A stretch of 64,000 nt of DNA from Caulobacter sp. (GTDB lineage Bacteria; Pseudomonadota; Alphaproteobacteria; Caulobacterales; Caulobacteraceae). Positions 34,175 through 42,642 of the stretch are shown piece by piece. The notes under the pieces were generated by a model, which did not search any database, was not told where the DNA came from, and saw only the letters and a program-made list of their open reading frames with translations. A program made the position numbers and the translations under genes. Numbering within the stretch: position 1 is the stretch's first letter; each line of letters starts with the position of its first letter. The stretch spans positions 1-64,000 of the forward strand of contig JARWZW010000027.1 of NCBI GenBank assembly GCA_029866155.1, read 5' to 3'.

Positions 34175-35215
34175 TCAGGCGGGCGCGAAGGCCTGCCGGA
34201 CCAGGGTTGCGATCTCGCGGCAGGCGGCGTCGGCCGCAGCGACGGCCCCATTGAAGGCCGTAAAGCCGTGGGCCAGGGCGTCATAGCAGCGATAGGTGGT
34301 CGCCACTCCGGCGGCCTTCAGGGCCCGTGCATAGGCCTCTCCCTGATCGACCAGCGGGTCGAAGCCGGCGGTGATGACGATGGCCGGGGCCAGTCCCGCC
34401 AGACTGTCCGACCGCATCGGCGACAGTCGTACATCCGCCGGATCATCCTGCGGCCCCATATACTGGCCCATGAACCAGGTCATGACCTCCCGGGAAAGGG
34501 GATAGGAGTCTCCAAAGGTGGTCATGGAGGGCGTCTCGCTGGCCACGTCCACGGCGGGATAGATCAACAGTTGCAAGGCGGGTTGCGGTTCGCCGGTCCG
34601 CATCATTTCCTGGGCCAGGATGGCCGCGAAATTTCCGCCCATGGAATCTCCGCCAATGGCCAGATGACCGGCAGGGGCCCCGAAGCGGGCCGTATTGTCC
34701 CGCGCCCAGCGCCAGGCGGCCAGCATGTCTTCGAGACCGGCCGGGAAGCGATGCTCGGGGGCCAGGCGATAGTCCACCGACAGGACCGCGCAACGGGCTA
34801 TCCTGGCCAGGATGCTGCAGAAGGCGTGGCAGGTGTCGAGATCGCCAACCACACCCCCGCCGAAATGGGCGAAGACCAGAAGCGGAGCCGCGCTGTCCTG
34901 GTCAGCCGGGCGATAGGCGCGGGCCTTCAGCTCACCGTCCGGGCCAGGCAGGGTCAGGGTCTCTACCCGCACGCCCGGCTCCAGGGGGCCGGTCATCATG
35001 GCCAGGCCCTGGGCGCTGGCCGTCCGGGCGTCCGCCGGGCTGAGACTGGCCATGGAGGGCAGGTTTCGCGCGCCATGGGTCAGGAACTGGAAGCCCGGAT
35101 CGAGGGTCCGGCCGCCGCGATAGACCGCCTTGCCGCCTGACATCAGCCTCAGGACCGGGGCTGGCAGGGAGAGGAGGGTCTTGAGGATGAACTTCTGGGC
35201 GCCGGGGTCGGCCAT
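34175..35215 (-). CDS. alpha/beta hydrolase, hormone-sensitive-lipase family
   Basis: A 346-residue esterase. The oxyanion motif HGGG is HFGGG here (FAHFGGGVVGDLDTC), the nucleophile is in AIGGDSMGGNFAA, the acid is in AGFDPLVDQGEAYA and the His is in DALAHGFTAFNGA. A longer N-terminal cap (about 90 residues) precedes it. It hydrolyses carboxylic esters of unknown type. It lies 34 bases after a TetR gene on the same strand, whose product is the likely regulator. Confidence 0.9.
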   Translation of the reverse strand: MADPGAQKFILKTLLSLPAPVLRLMSGGKAVYRGGRTLDPGFQFLTHGARNLPSMASLSPADARTASAQGLAMMTGPLEPGVRVETLTLPGPDGELKARAYRPADQDSAAPLLVFAHFGGGVVGDLDTCHAFCSILARIARCAVLSVDYRLAPEHRFPAGLEDMLAAWRWARDNTARFGAPAGHLAIGGDSMGGNFAAILAQEMMRTGEPQPALQLLIYPAVDVASETPSMTTFGDSYPLSREVMTWFMGQYMGPQDDPADVRLSPMRSDSLAGLAPAIVITAGFDPLVDQGEAYARALKAAGVATTYRCYDALAHGFTAFNGAVAAADAACREIATLVRQAFAPA

Positions 35216-35249
35216 GGCTGTCTCTTGGGCGGAAGGAAATCGGAAGGAG

Positions 35250-35870
35250 TCAGGCTTTGCGGGGCAGGGCCGGAAGGCCGCCGAGAATCAGCCTGACAGC
35301 GAAATCGCAGGCGGAGGCGGTATCGACGGGACGACGCTCCAGCATTCGATCGCCGATCTCCCGGGCGATGGCGATACAGGCCGCCGCCAGATAGTCCACG
35401 TCCACCCGGGGGGCGCCGCCCTTCTCGATGGCCTTGCCGATGGATTCCCGCACCTCCTCGAACACCCGCTCCATCTCCGGGGTGCGCAGGTTCAGATGCG
35501 GTTGCCGCTCGCTGGCCGGCCGTCCGGCCTGCCAGCTGTCATTCTCGTCGGCGACAAAGTCGTAATAGGTCAGGATCGCGCTGCGCAGATAGGATTCGAA
35601 ATCCTGCGCCTCTTCCCAGCAGGCCCTCAGCAGCGGCCGGAACCGGCGCACGCCATCGTCCGCCAGGGCTTCGAAGACTTCTTCGCGGGACCGGAAGTAG
35701 TTGTAGAAGGCGCCCACCGACAGGCCGGTCCGCCGGATGATGTCCCGCACGGTCGCGGTGTCATAACCCAGCTCCGCAAACACTTCCCGTGCCGCGTTCA
35801 GAATGGCCTGCCGATTGGCGACCTTTGTCTGTTCCCGCTTGCCCGGGGAAAGAACGGCTGAGTGACTCAT
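35250..35870 (-). CDS. TetR-family transcriptional regulator
   Basis: 206 residues. The N-terminal helix-turn-helix is at about 18-65: RQAILNAAREVFAELGYDTA, then TVRDIIRRTGLSVGAFYNYF. The C-terminal ligand domain is divergent and unassigned. It was started at ATG 35870; longer upstream frames are shadows of the divergent Crp-type gene. The hydrolase and quinone reductase genes follow on the same strand and are candidate targets. Confidence 0.9.
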   Translation of the reverse strand: MSHSAVLSPGKREQTKVANRQAILNAAREVFAELGYDTATVRDIIRRTGLSVGAFYNYFRSREEVFEALADDGVRRFRPLLRACWEEAQDFESYLRSAILTYYDFVADENDSWQAGRPASERQPHLNLRTPEMERVFEEVRESIGKAIEKGGAPRVDVDYLAAACIAIAREIGDRMLERRPVDTASACDFAVRLILGGLPALPRKA

Positions 35871-36059
35871 CGTCGACAGGCTAGCAGGCCTTGGCCTTGT
35901 GCGAAAAGGCTTTGGTGCCGCAGGCGGATCATCCGCCTCTCCCCGGAGCAAGGGGTTCGAGCAGGCGCCTGAGGCGAGGCCCTCTACAGTTGGACGGCAG
36001 CAAAGAGACCGTCCAGTAGCGCGGAAACCCCTTCTCTCGCAGGGGGCGGATGCATAAGG

Positions 36060-36755
36060 TTGCGCTCGGGGGTTGCCCAATTGTCTTCGGATCTGGCTCT
36101 GTCTGCTTTTGTCCAGCGCGTCTTCGGCTGCTCGCCCGAGACGGCCCGGGCCATCGCATCCCGGGCGACCGAGCGCCGCTTTTCCGCCCGCGCCATGGTG
36201 CTGAGGCAGGGCGACACCGCCGAGGAGGCCTGGCTTGTCGTCAGCGGTCGCGCCCAGGCGGTGGTCTATGGCGCCGACGGACAGTTCGTGCAGCTGCTGG
36301 AGTTTGGCGAAGGCGAACTGTTTGGCGCCATTGCGGGATTTGAGGTCGAGCCCCAGCCGGCCGATGTCGCGGCCATGGAGGACCTGCGGGTCGCTGTGTT
36401 TCCGGCCACGGACTTTCTGTCCCTGATCCAGAACCACGGGGCCGTGGGCCTGGCGGTGACCCGGTCGCTGCTGCGCCAGCTGCGCCGGACCACAGGCCGC
36501 ATGGTCGAACGCTCTACCCTGTCGGCGGCCGGTCGGGTCCATGCTGAACTGTTGCGCATGGCCTCTCCCGATCCGGACGGGCGGCTGCTGATCCGTCCCG
36601 TGCCTGTGCTGGCCAGTATCGCGGTCCGGATCAACAGCACCCGGGAGACGGTCTCCCGCACCATCAGCTCCCTGGAACGTCGGGGAATCCTGCTCCGCAC
36701 AGAGGCAGCACTCGAGATCGTCGCACCCCGTCGCCTGCGGGACATGCTGGTCTGA
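36060..36755 (+). CDS. Crp/Fnr-family transcriptional regulator
   Basis: 231 residues. A cyclic-nucleotide-binding-like domain (about 30-140) is followed by a winged helix with INSTRETVSRTISSLERRGI. In the pocket, the phosphate-binding Arg-Ser/Thr of CRP is missing (EPQPADVAA), and no Fnr-type Cys cluster is seen, so its ligand is unknown. It starts at TTG 36060 or TTG 36081. It converges on the three-gene TIR operon (25 bases apart). A GTGA-N6-TCAC site, the CRP-type consensus, lies upstream of that operon. Confidence 0.85.
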   Translation: MRSGVAQLSSDLALSAFVQRVFGCSPETARAIASRATERRFSARAMVLRQGDTAEEAWLVVSGRAQAVVYGADGQFVQLLEFGEGELFGAIAGFEVEPQPADVAAMEDLRVAVFPATDFLSLIQNHGAVGLAVTRSLLRQLRRTTGRMVERSTLSAAGRVHAELLRMASPDPDGRLLIRPVPVLASIAVRINSTRETVSRTISSLERRGILLRTEAALEIVAPRRLRDMLV

Positions 36756-36779
36756 TCCCGTCGCCGGGGCGGCCGGGAC

Positions 36780-38369
36780 CTATCCCAGGCGAAGCCCGAA
36801 GATGGCCGGGTCGGTCTCGTCGTCATGAGGGGCGAGCTCGGCTGGCGGCATCTCGCCGATCGGTTCGCATGGCCAGTCGGCTGAGTCCGGCCCGGCGTTG
36901 AGGGCCATGGCGAAATCGGCTGTGACACAGATCGCCCCCATCGGAACCGAAGCCAGAAGCCGTTGCACCCGCTCCAGGGGGCGGCCCATCAGCATGGGCT
37001 GGTTGCGCACCACGCCAAAATCGATGGCTGTGCGCCCATTCTGCTGGAGGGCAGCCAGCGTCCTGGCGGCCTTCGCCGCCTGAACAGGATCGGCCAGGGC
37101 CAGGATCAGGCACTGTGCTGTCCAGACCGGCGGCGCCTGAAGGACGATCCCGGCCGCGGTCAGGGCGTCGAGTAGGCCGGGGATCCAGGCCCTTGCAAGA
37201 TGCCCCTCCTCGTGATCCCCCGGTCCGAGGGCCATCACGGCCTGAAGCATCCGGGTTTCGTCCCTCGCCAGGGACGCAGCCGGCGGCGGCGCGGCCGCCC
37301 GGGGTGAGTCAATGGTCAGGTCCCGCAGTCCGCTGCTGCGCCAATGCCGCTGCGACCAGGCCGTGCCCCCGCGGGCCTCGCCGTCCCCGGCCGAATCCAG
37401 CACCGACAGCTGCAGGGCGTGGGAGGCCAGCAGCCGCGCCTGGGCCACCGCCCGGCCCATGGCGGACAGGGCGGCCAGTTCCAGGGTCGGGATATCCAGG
37501 GGAGACTGCGGGTCGCCCACCGCGGTCACCGTTTCGGCCTGGTCCAGGATCGCATCGAACCGGGCTGCCCAGTCCCCGCCGAAGGGTTCGACACTGGCCG
37601 CCCGAAAGGCCTGGCGCCCGACCGGCAGCACCAGATGAAGCTCGGCGCCCTGTTCCAGCAGGGCTTCGGCGATCATGATGTCAGCGCCGGCGGCGAGGGC
37701 GCCATAGCCGAACCCGACCTGTTCGGTCTTCAGGATCTCGAGGATCCCGGCCTTGAGCGCCTGGTCGTCCTCGCCGACCGAAAGATGACCTGAATAGTGC
37801 AGGGAGCGCGGCGGTCGGAAAGGGTCCAGCCAGACCGCATCCTCTCCCCGGGCCTCCAGGATCAGGGCAAACTGCCGAAGGGTCGAAGCATGGTCCTCCC
37901 AGGCCCGGGGGGCCAGAGCCATGGCCGCCTGCAGGGCTAGCCAGGCCTCATGGGTCTTGCCCAGCAACAGCATCGCCTCGGCCCGGGTAGCCGTCCGCCA
38001 GTAGGGGGTATCGGGTTCGGCATCCTCGCCGGAGTCGATTCGGGCCAGCACCCGGCCGGCCAGGGCGGTCGAACGTTCCGGTTCCCCGGCCAGCAGCGAT
38101 AATGTGGCGGCGTTGATCAGCGGATAGGTCGCCCAATCGATGGCCCCGGCCTGGCCATAGGCCTCGGCCGCCTCTCCATAGAGACGGCGACGCTCGTCGC
38201 CGGTCGCCAGACGGCCCTGATCCTTAAGCAGTCGCCCCTTGACTGACAGGACAGCAGCATTGTCGGCGACTGACTCCAGCCCGGCGGCCCGGAACAGGCG
38301 CCAGGCCTGGTCCAGGGCGCCGGCCCGGGCATGGGCGACGATGGCGACAAGGGGGGCGGGGCCGGCCAT
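36780..38369 (-). CDS. repeat/Rossmann protein with degenerate nucleotide-cyclase-like C terminus
   Basis: 529 residues, no membrane helix. About 1-185: helical repeats of TPR/TRAFs-binding type (AEAMLLLGKTHEAWLALQAA). About 186-345: a Rossmann-like domain with GYGALAAGADIMIAEALLEQ, then GAELHLVLPVGRQAFRAASV. About 375-529: a fold resembling the class III cyclase domain of similar multidomain proteins. In it, VWTAQCLILALADPVQAAKA matches the segment that normally reads GDGLFLVFDDPxxAA, and RTAIDFGVVRNQPMLMGRPL the later strand. The two metal-binding Asp and the substrate-binding residues are gone, so it is probably not catalytic. It begins 21 bases after the unknown middle gene. Confidence 0.65.
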   Translation of the reverse strand: MAGPAPLVAIVAHARAGALDQAWRLFRAAGLESVADNAAVLSVKGRLLKDQGRLATGDERRRLYGEAAEAYGQAGAIDWATYPLINAATLSLLAGEPERSTALAGRVLARIDSGEDAEPDTPYWRTATRAEAMLLLGKTHEAWLALQAAMALAPRAWEDHASTLRQFALILEARGEDAVWLDPFRPPRSLHYSGHLSVGEDDQALKAGILEILKTEQVGFGYGALAAGADIMIAEALLEQGAELHLVLPVGRQAFRAASVEPFGGDWAARFDAILDQAETVTAVGDPQSPLDIPTLELAALSAMGRAVAQARLLASHALQLSVLDSAGDGEARGGTAWSQRHWRSSGLRDLTIDSPRAAAPPPAASLARDETRMLQAVMALGPGDHEEGHLARAWIPGLLDALTAAGIVLQAPPVWTAQCLILALADPVQAAKAARTLAALQQNGRTAIDFGVVRNQPMLMGRPLERVQRLLASVPMGAICVTADFAMALNAGPDSADWPCEPIGEMPPAELAPHDDETDPAIFGLRLG

Positions 38370-38390
38370 GGCGGCCCGGTCAGACCTGAC

Positions 38391-38990
38391 TCACGGGAAG
38401 CTCGAACCTCCCGAGCTGGGAATGTCCGGATCGAACAGGGTTGGCAGGGCCCTGGTCACGGCCGGGTCGGCAGAGGCGAACTGGAAGACCATATCCAGAT
38501 TGAACCCCTGACGGGACGGCGGACGACGTTCAGCCACCGAGAACCAGAGCAGCCGGCAATCGGCAGGAACCCGATCTTGCTGAACCTCGCCGGACTCGTC
38601 GACAAAGGCCAGTCCGAAGTTGCTGTCCCCGCAATCCAGTTTGGTGCTGACGCCCATCGACCCCTCGCGGAACCGCCAGTTCACTGCCAGGTCCAGTTCC
38701 AGGACCACATAGCACTGTTCCGTCACCTCGATGTCAAACGGTGTCTGGTTCTCCCCGCCATCGATTGGCGGCTCAGGGCGCTTCCCGCCAGACGAAGCCT
38801 TGCCAGCCAGGGTCCTGACGAAGGCTTCTATGTCGAACGAGGGATCAATGGGCTTGTCCAGGGCGCGGCTTTCGAAGGTCAGGCCTCCCGAGCCGGCTGC
38901 GACAGTCAGCAGCCTGTGAACCAACCTGCGGGGACTGAAGCCGATCGCTGAGGCCTTCGGAATGGGAAAGGCGGGAAAATGCAGTGTCAT
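38391..38990 (-). CDS. conserved protein of unknown function between TIR and repeat proteins
   Basis: 199 residues. No family recognised with certainty. An N-terminal FPIPKASAIGFSPRRLVHRL segment is followed by predicted beta strands (YVVLELDLAVNWRFREGSMG, then KLDCGDSNFGLAFVDESGE). A conserved-looking C terminus reads PTLFDPDIPSSGGSSFP. No signal peptide or membrane helix. The ATG overlaps the TGA of the TIR gene (ATGA), which fixes the start and implies tightly coupled, stoichiometric production. I infer a subunit or target of the TIR protein. Confidence 0.75.
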   Translation of the reverse strand: MTLHFPAFPIPKASAIGFSPRRLVHRLLTVAAGSGGLTFESRALDKPIDPSFDIEAFVRTLAGKASSGGKRPEPPIDGGENQTPFDIEVTEQCYVVLELDLAVNWRFREGSMGVSTKLDCGDSNFGLAFVDESGEVQQDRVPADCRLLWFSVAERRPPSRQGFNLDMVFQFASADPAVTRALPTLFDPDIPSSGGSSFP

Positions 38991-40555
38991 TTGACCTTGT
39001 CTCCAGTCCCGGCAGCTTCGATGAGCCCCATGGACCGCCGGGCGTTTTCCAGCTGGTCCTTCCACGTCCGGTTTTCGGGGTCCTGGGCGGTCAGTCGCTC
39101 CAGGCCGTTGATACAGGCCTGCATCCGCCGGCGGGCCTCTCCCAGGTCACCTCTTCGGAAGGCGCCGCGTGAGAGGGCACGCTGGTTGCCGACCCAGTTT
39201 TCCTGGAACTCGGCATTCTGCGGCTCGCGTTTCAGCAATCCGTCCAGCAGGCGGCCCTGGTCCAGCAGGGCCGCCCGTGTCGCGGGCCCGTTGCCGTCCA
39301 GTTCATGGGCCAGGGCAAGCCATGCATGCTGGTTGGCCAGGTTCAGGGTCAGGCGGTTGTCGGTCGGGGCCTGGGCGGAAAGCCGGGACATGACCTCCAG
39401 GCCGGCCTGGCAGGACGGCAGGGCCTTGGCGGCGTCCTTTTCCAGCTCGATGGCCAGGGTGCAGAGGTTGACCTCGGCATAGCCCATTTCCTTCAGGAAC
39501 CTGCGGTTGCCCGGTTCCATCGCGACCAGTCCCCGGGCCAGCCTGTGATACTCCAGAAAGCCGGCCCGGGCGGCGGGCGCATCTCCGGCCTTGAAGGCGA
39601 CAAAGCCGATCCAGAACTCGCTCTGGGCATGGGTCCAGAGGTGGTCGCTGTTTGCCGGGTCTGCCGCCGTCAGGGCGGCGGTGATCCGTCGGGCCTCGCG
39701 GAACAGCGGCCCGGCCACATCCAGGGCCCCGCGCTTGGAGGCGTCTTCGCCCATGGCCTGCAACAGCATGGCCCGACGCTCCAGCGAAGCGGGCGGCAGA
39801 CGCTTCAGATCCTGATCGCTGTAATAGTCGAGAACCTGCTGGTTGACCGAATCCAGCACCGCCAGCCGGCCCACGCCCCGCAGGCGATCCCTCAGGTCAG
39901 TGAGCATGAACTCCACCAGGCCCTCGGCCTTGGAGCGCTGCCGTTCGGCCTCGGCCCGGGCCTGGATCGCCATGAAGGTCATCAGGGCCATGACTAGCAT
40001 CGCGGCCAGGGCCGCCGCCGTGACCGTCATCACGCGCTGTATCCGGCGCTGGGCGTCGCGCTGAACCAGCTGGTCGACGCCCACACCGGCCAGGCCGGCC
40101 GCCAGTTTCAGGAAGGCCAGCCGCTCGCCGTCGCCCTCCGGCCGGAAGTCCGCCGCTAGGGGCTCGACGCCGCCCGACAAAAGGGCGGCGGGAAAGGCCT
40201 CGGCCGGGGATCCGCGCACCAGGGCCGCCAGGATCGGCCGGTCCGGATGCAGTCGGCGGAAGGTCTCGATCTCGCGGGCGACCCAAGGCGAGGCCGCAGC
40301 GTCCGGCGAGCACAGGACAATCAGGCATTCAGAGTCCTGCAGGGCTGCCTGGACCAGGCTGCTGAGGTCGCCGCCCGCCGGCAGTTCCTCGCGGTCCTTG
40401 AAGATCAGCGTCAGCCTGCCTCGGCGGCCCAGCCGCCGGGGCAGGCTGTAATGTTCCAGCCTCCGATGCAGGCGATCGGCGAACCGGTCGTCCCGGTGGC
40501 TGTAGCTGATGAAGGCCCGGTATCGTCCGGTCGAAGGGGCCTCAGTTCCGTCCAA
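38987..40555 (-). CDS. TIR-domain protein with membrane helix and TPR-type C terminus
   Basis: 522 residues. A TIR domain occupies about 10-140: YRAFISYSHRDDRFADRLHR, then LIFKDREELPAGGDLSSLVQ and SPWVAREIETFRRL. Glu95 in WVAREI aligns with the catalytic Glu of NAD-consuming TIR domains. A transmembrane helix (about 210-235, AAALAAMLVMALMTFMAIQA) is followed by a cytoplasmic or periplasmic helical repeat region (about 300-510) of TPR type. TTG 40555 follows GGGGAGCGACC and fits better than the upstream frame. It is the first gene of the three-gene operon. TIR effectors are known for NAD depletion or signalling in defence. Confidence 0.85.
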   Translation of the reverse strand: MDGTEAPSTGRYRAFISYSHRDDRFADRLHRRLEHYSLPRRLGRRGRLTLIFKDREELPAGGDLSSLVQAALQDSECLIVLCSPDAAASPWVAREIETFRRLHPDRPILAALVRGSPAEAFPAALLSGGVEPLAADFRPEGDGERLAFLKLAAGLAGVGVDQLVQRDAQRRIQRVMTVTAAALAAMLVMALMTFMAIQARAEAERQRSKAEGLVEFMLTDLRDRLRGVGRLAVLDSVNQQVLDYYSDQDLKRLPPASLERRAMLLQAMGEDASKRGALDVAGPLFREARRITAALTAADPANSDHLWTHAQSEFWIGFVAFKAGDAPAARAGFLEYHRLARGLVAMEPGNRRFLKEMGYAEVNLCTLAIELEKDAAKALPSCQAGLEVMSRLSAQAPTDNRLTLNLANQHAWLALAHELDGNGPATRAALLDQGRLLDGLLKREPQNAEFQENWVGNQRALSRGAFRRGDLGEARRRMQACINGLERLTAQDPENRTWKDQLENARRSMGLIEAAGTGDKVK

Positions 40556-40863
40556 GGTCGCTCCCCTGCAAAATCCTGTCCGGGCCCTCGCCCCGGAGTC
40601 GAGCCAAAGGCTGGCAGAGGCAGGACGGACAGACAACGTTGAAGTTGAGTCTGGACGAAGTCTCCGCACCGTGACGGGCGTCACGGCAGGACGGCGTGGA
40701 AACCGTCATCAAGGGCTGTCGGGCGATTTCTGTCCAATCTCGTCCGTCCGGCCGCCAGGTCGTGAAGGATCCGCCTGTCCGGCTTTTTCCCCGAGGAGCC
40801 GGCGGCGGATCCGGGACAGCCGACGGGACCCGGCCAATCCCTTGTCGCCCCGGATCATCGCCC
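40556..40863. other. gap upstream of the TIR operon
   Basis: 308 bases without a supportable gene. It holds the operon's presumed promoter and the CRP-like dyad at 40669-40686. The rest, near 40700-40850, has no motif that I recognise. The frames open here are GC-driven shadows. Confidence 0.5.
40669..40686. promoter_or_regulatory. perfect dyad CCGTGACGGGCGTCACGG upstream of the TIR operon
   Basis: Within it GTGA-CGGGCG-TCAC has the exact arm and spacer pattern of a CRP/Fnr-type site (TGTGA-N6-TCACA core). It is about 115 bases upstream of the TIR gene's TTG. Binding by the Crp-family protein encoded next to the operon is a hypothesis. Confidence 0.5.
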
Positions 40864-42093
40864 TCAATCACGGCCAAGCCAGTCAATCACACCCCGGCCC
40901 GCCGCCGCTCCGGTCGCCAGGCATCCCTGCAGCAGATAGCCGCCGGTCGGCGCTTCCCAGTCCAGCATCTCGCCGGCCGCGAAGACGCCGGGCAGGTCGC
41001 GGATCATCAGGTTCCGATCCAGTTGCTCCAGGGTCACGCCGCCGGCGGTGGAGATGGCCCGGTCCAGCCCGCGCGGTCCGAGCAGCCGGACCGGAACCGC
41101 CTTGATCAGTCCCGCCAGGCTTGTGGGCTGGTCGGGCAGGGGGCCGCCGGTCGCCTCCCGCATCAGGCTGATGGCGACAGGCGACAGGCCGGCGACCTTG
41201 CGCAGGTGATTGGACAGGCTCTGCGATCCGCGCGGCGTCGAGGACAGCCTGGCCGTCAGCTTGCTGACGGATGCATCGGGTCGCAGGTCAATCCGGACAT
41301 CGGCCTGTCCGTCCCGGGCGAAGGCGGCGCGAAGCTCGGCGGACAGGGCATAGATGGCCCCGCCTTCCAGGCCGTAGGCGGCCACAAGCGCTTCGCCCCG
41401 CACCGTCTGGTCGCCGCAGGACACGGCGATGGCCTTGAGGGGCTGGCCGGCGAACCGCGCCACGAATTCCGGCGTCCAGACCACATTGAAACCGACATTG
41501 GCCGGCTGCAGGGGGGCGACATCCAGGCCGCGCTCGGTCAGCAGCGACACCCATTGACCGTCCGAGCCCAGCCGGGGCCAGCTGGCTCCGCCAAGGGCCA
41601 GGACCGTGGCGTCGGGCTTCTGGACCGTGCCGTCGGCAAAGGCCAGTTCCCCTTCGGTGGTCCAGCCCCGCCATTCGCTACGGGTCACAAGGCTGACGCC
41701 CCTCCCGGACAGCCGGGCCAGCCAGGCCCGGAGCAGGGGCGAGGCCTTCATGGCCCGGGGAAAGACCCGGCCGCTCGAACCGGTGAAGACCTCCTGGCCC
41801 AGGCCCTCGGCCCAGGCCGCCAGATCTCCGGGGCTGAAGGCGCCGATGGGGTTCCTGATCCAGCCTTCCGCCTCGCGATAGCGGGACAGGAAGGTCTCCA
41901 GCGGTTCGGAATGGGTCAGGTTCAGGCCGCCGCGCCCGGCCATCAACAGCTTGCGGCCGGCCGAGGCCATCCGCTCATGGATGACCACCTGGACGCCGGC
42001 CTCGCTCAGCACTTCTGCAGCCATCAGTCCGGCCGGGCCCGCCCCGATGACGGCGACGACGGCGGGATCCTGGGGGGGTGCTGTCTGGCTCAT
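40864..42093 (-). CDS. FAD-dependent flavoprotein of the TIGR03862/HI0933 (BaiN) type
   Basis: 409 residues. N-terminal FAD motif VAVIGAGPAGLMAAEVLSEA, then the family signature GRKLLMAGRGGLNLTHSEPL. Late are TAGGVTLEQLDRNLMIRDLP and GVFAAGEMLDWEAPTGGYLL. These are characteristic of the HI0933-like family of NAD(P)/FAD flavoproteins with an inserted beta domain. The biochemical role is poorly defined; relatives reduce bile-acid intermediates. It stands alone, with about 200 bases of non-coding DNA upstream. Confidence 0.9.
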   Translation of the reverse strand: MSQTAPPQDPAVVAVIGAGPAGLMAAEVLSEAGVQVVIHERMASAGRKLLMAGRGGLNLTHSEPLETFLSRYREAEGWIRNPIGAFSPGDLAAWAEGLGQEVFTGSSGRVFPRAMKASPLLRAWLARLSGRGVSLVTRSEWRGWTTEGELAFADGTVQKPDATVLALGGASWPRLGSDGQWVSLLTERGLDVAPLQPANVGFNVVWTPEFVARFAGQPLKAIAVSCGDQTVRGEALVAAYGLEGGAIYALSAELRAAFARDGQADVRIDLRPDASVSKLTARLSSTPRGSQSLSNHLRKVAGLSPVAISLMREATGGPLPDQPTSLAGLIKAVPVRLLGPRGLDRAISTAGGVTLEQLDRNLMIRDLPGVFAAGEMLDWEAPTGGYLLQGCLATGAAAGRGVIDWLGRD

Positions 42094-42295
42094 GGCGCAG
42101 TCCTAGACCCATTCCGGCCGGAAGAGGGTGTCTAATCGCCCATGGCCGCCCCTGGAGGCGTGATCGGGCGTGATGGAAACGGACCGGCGGGCGGGCGTTG
42201 GCTGTTGCGGGTGTTTATGGCCGGGGGGGGCTGAACCAAGTCGGGGATGGCGCGCTTTGATTGGCGGGAACAACAAACAGAAGGAAACCCCTCGC

Positions 42296-42574
42296 ATGCG
42301 TATCGCCCTGATCGGCTTCGCCGCCATCGCCAGCCTCGCCCTCGCCGCCTGCGGCAGTCCTGCAGAAAAGGCCGCCGACCAGCAGGCCGAGGCCGTCACC
42401 ACCAACGCCGACGCCACAGCCAAGGCCATGGACAACCAGGCCGAGGCCAACAAGGACGCCTCAGTGGCTGAGGCTGAAGCCAAGGAAGACGCCACCCGGT
42501 CCGAGGCGGACGCTGTCAAGGAAGGCGGCGCGGTCCAGGCCGACGCCATCAAGAAGGAAGCCGAAGGCCAATAG
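42296..42574 (+). CDS. small Ala/Glu-rich lipoprotein
   Basis: 92 residues. Signal peptide with lipobox LALAAC-GSPAEK, so Cys19 is lipidated. The mature part is a highly charged helix rich in Ala, Glu, Asp and Lys (KAADQQAEAVTTNADATAKA, then EAKEDATRSEADAVKEGG), probably a rod or coiled coil. No known family; similar short lipoproteins are common in Caulobacterales and may resemble Lpp-type spacers, though no peptidoglycan-attachment Lys motif is evident. ATG 42296 follows GAAGGAAACCCCTCGC (AAGGA site). A terminator follows. Confidence 0.8.
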   Translation: MRIALIGFAAIASLALAACGSPAEKAADQQAEAVTTNADATAKAMDNQAEANKDASVAEAEAKEDATRSEADAVKEGGAVQADAIKKEAEGQ

Positions 42575-42596
42575 CCTTTCGCTGGCCGAAAGCGGG

Positions 42597-42627
42597 ACGC
42601 CCCCGGGATCAGTCCCGGGGGCGTTTT
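42597..42627 (+). terminator. intrinsic terminator of the lipoprotein gene
   Basis: ACGCCCCCGGG and CCCGGGGGCGT pair over 11 bases around ATCAGT, followed by TTTT. Also placed to serve the convergent SDR gene 16 bases away. Confidence 0.92.
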
Positions 42628-42642
42628 CCGTTGTCTGCCGGC

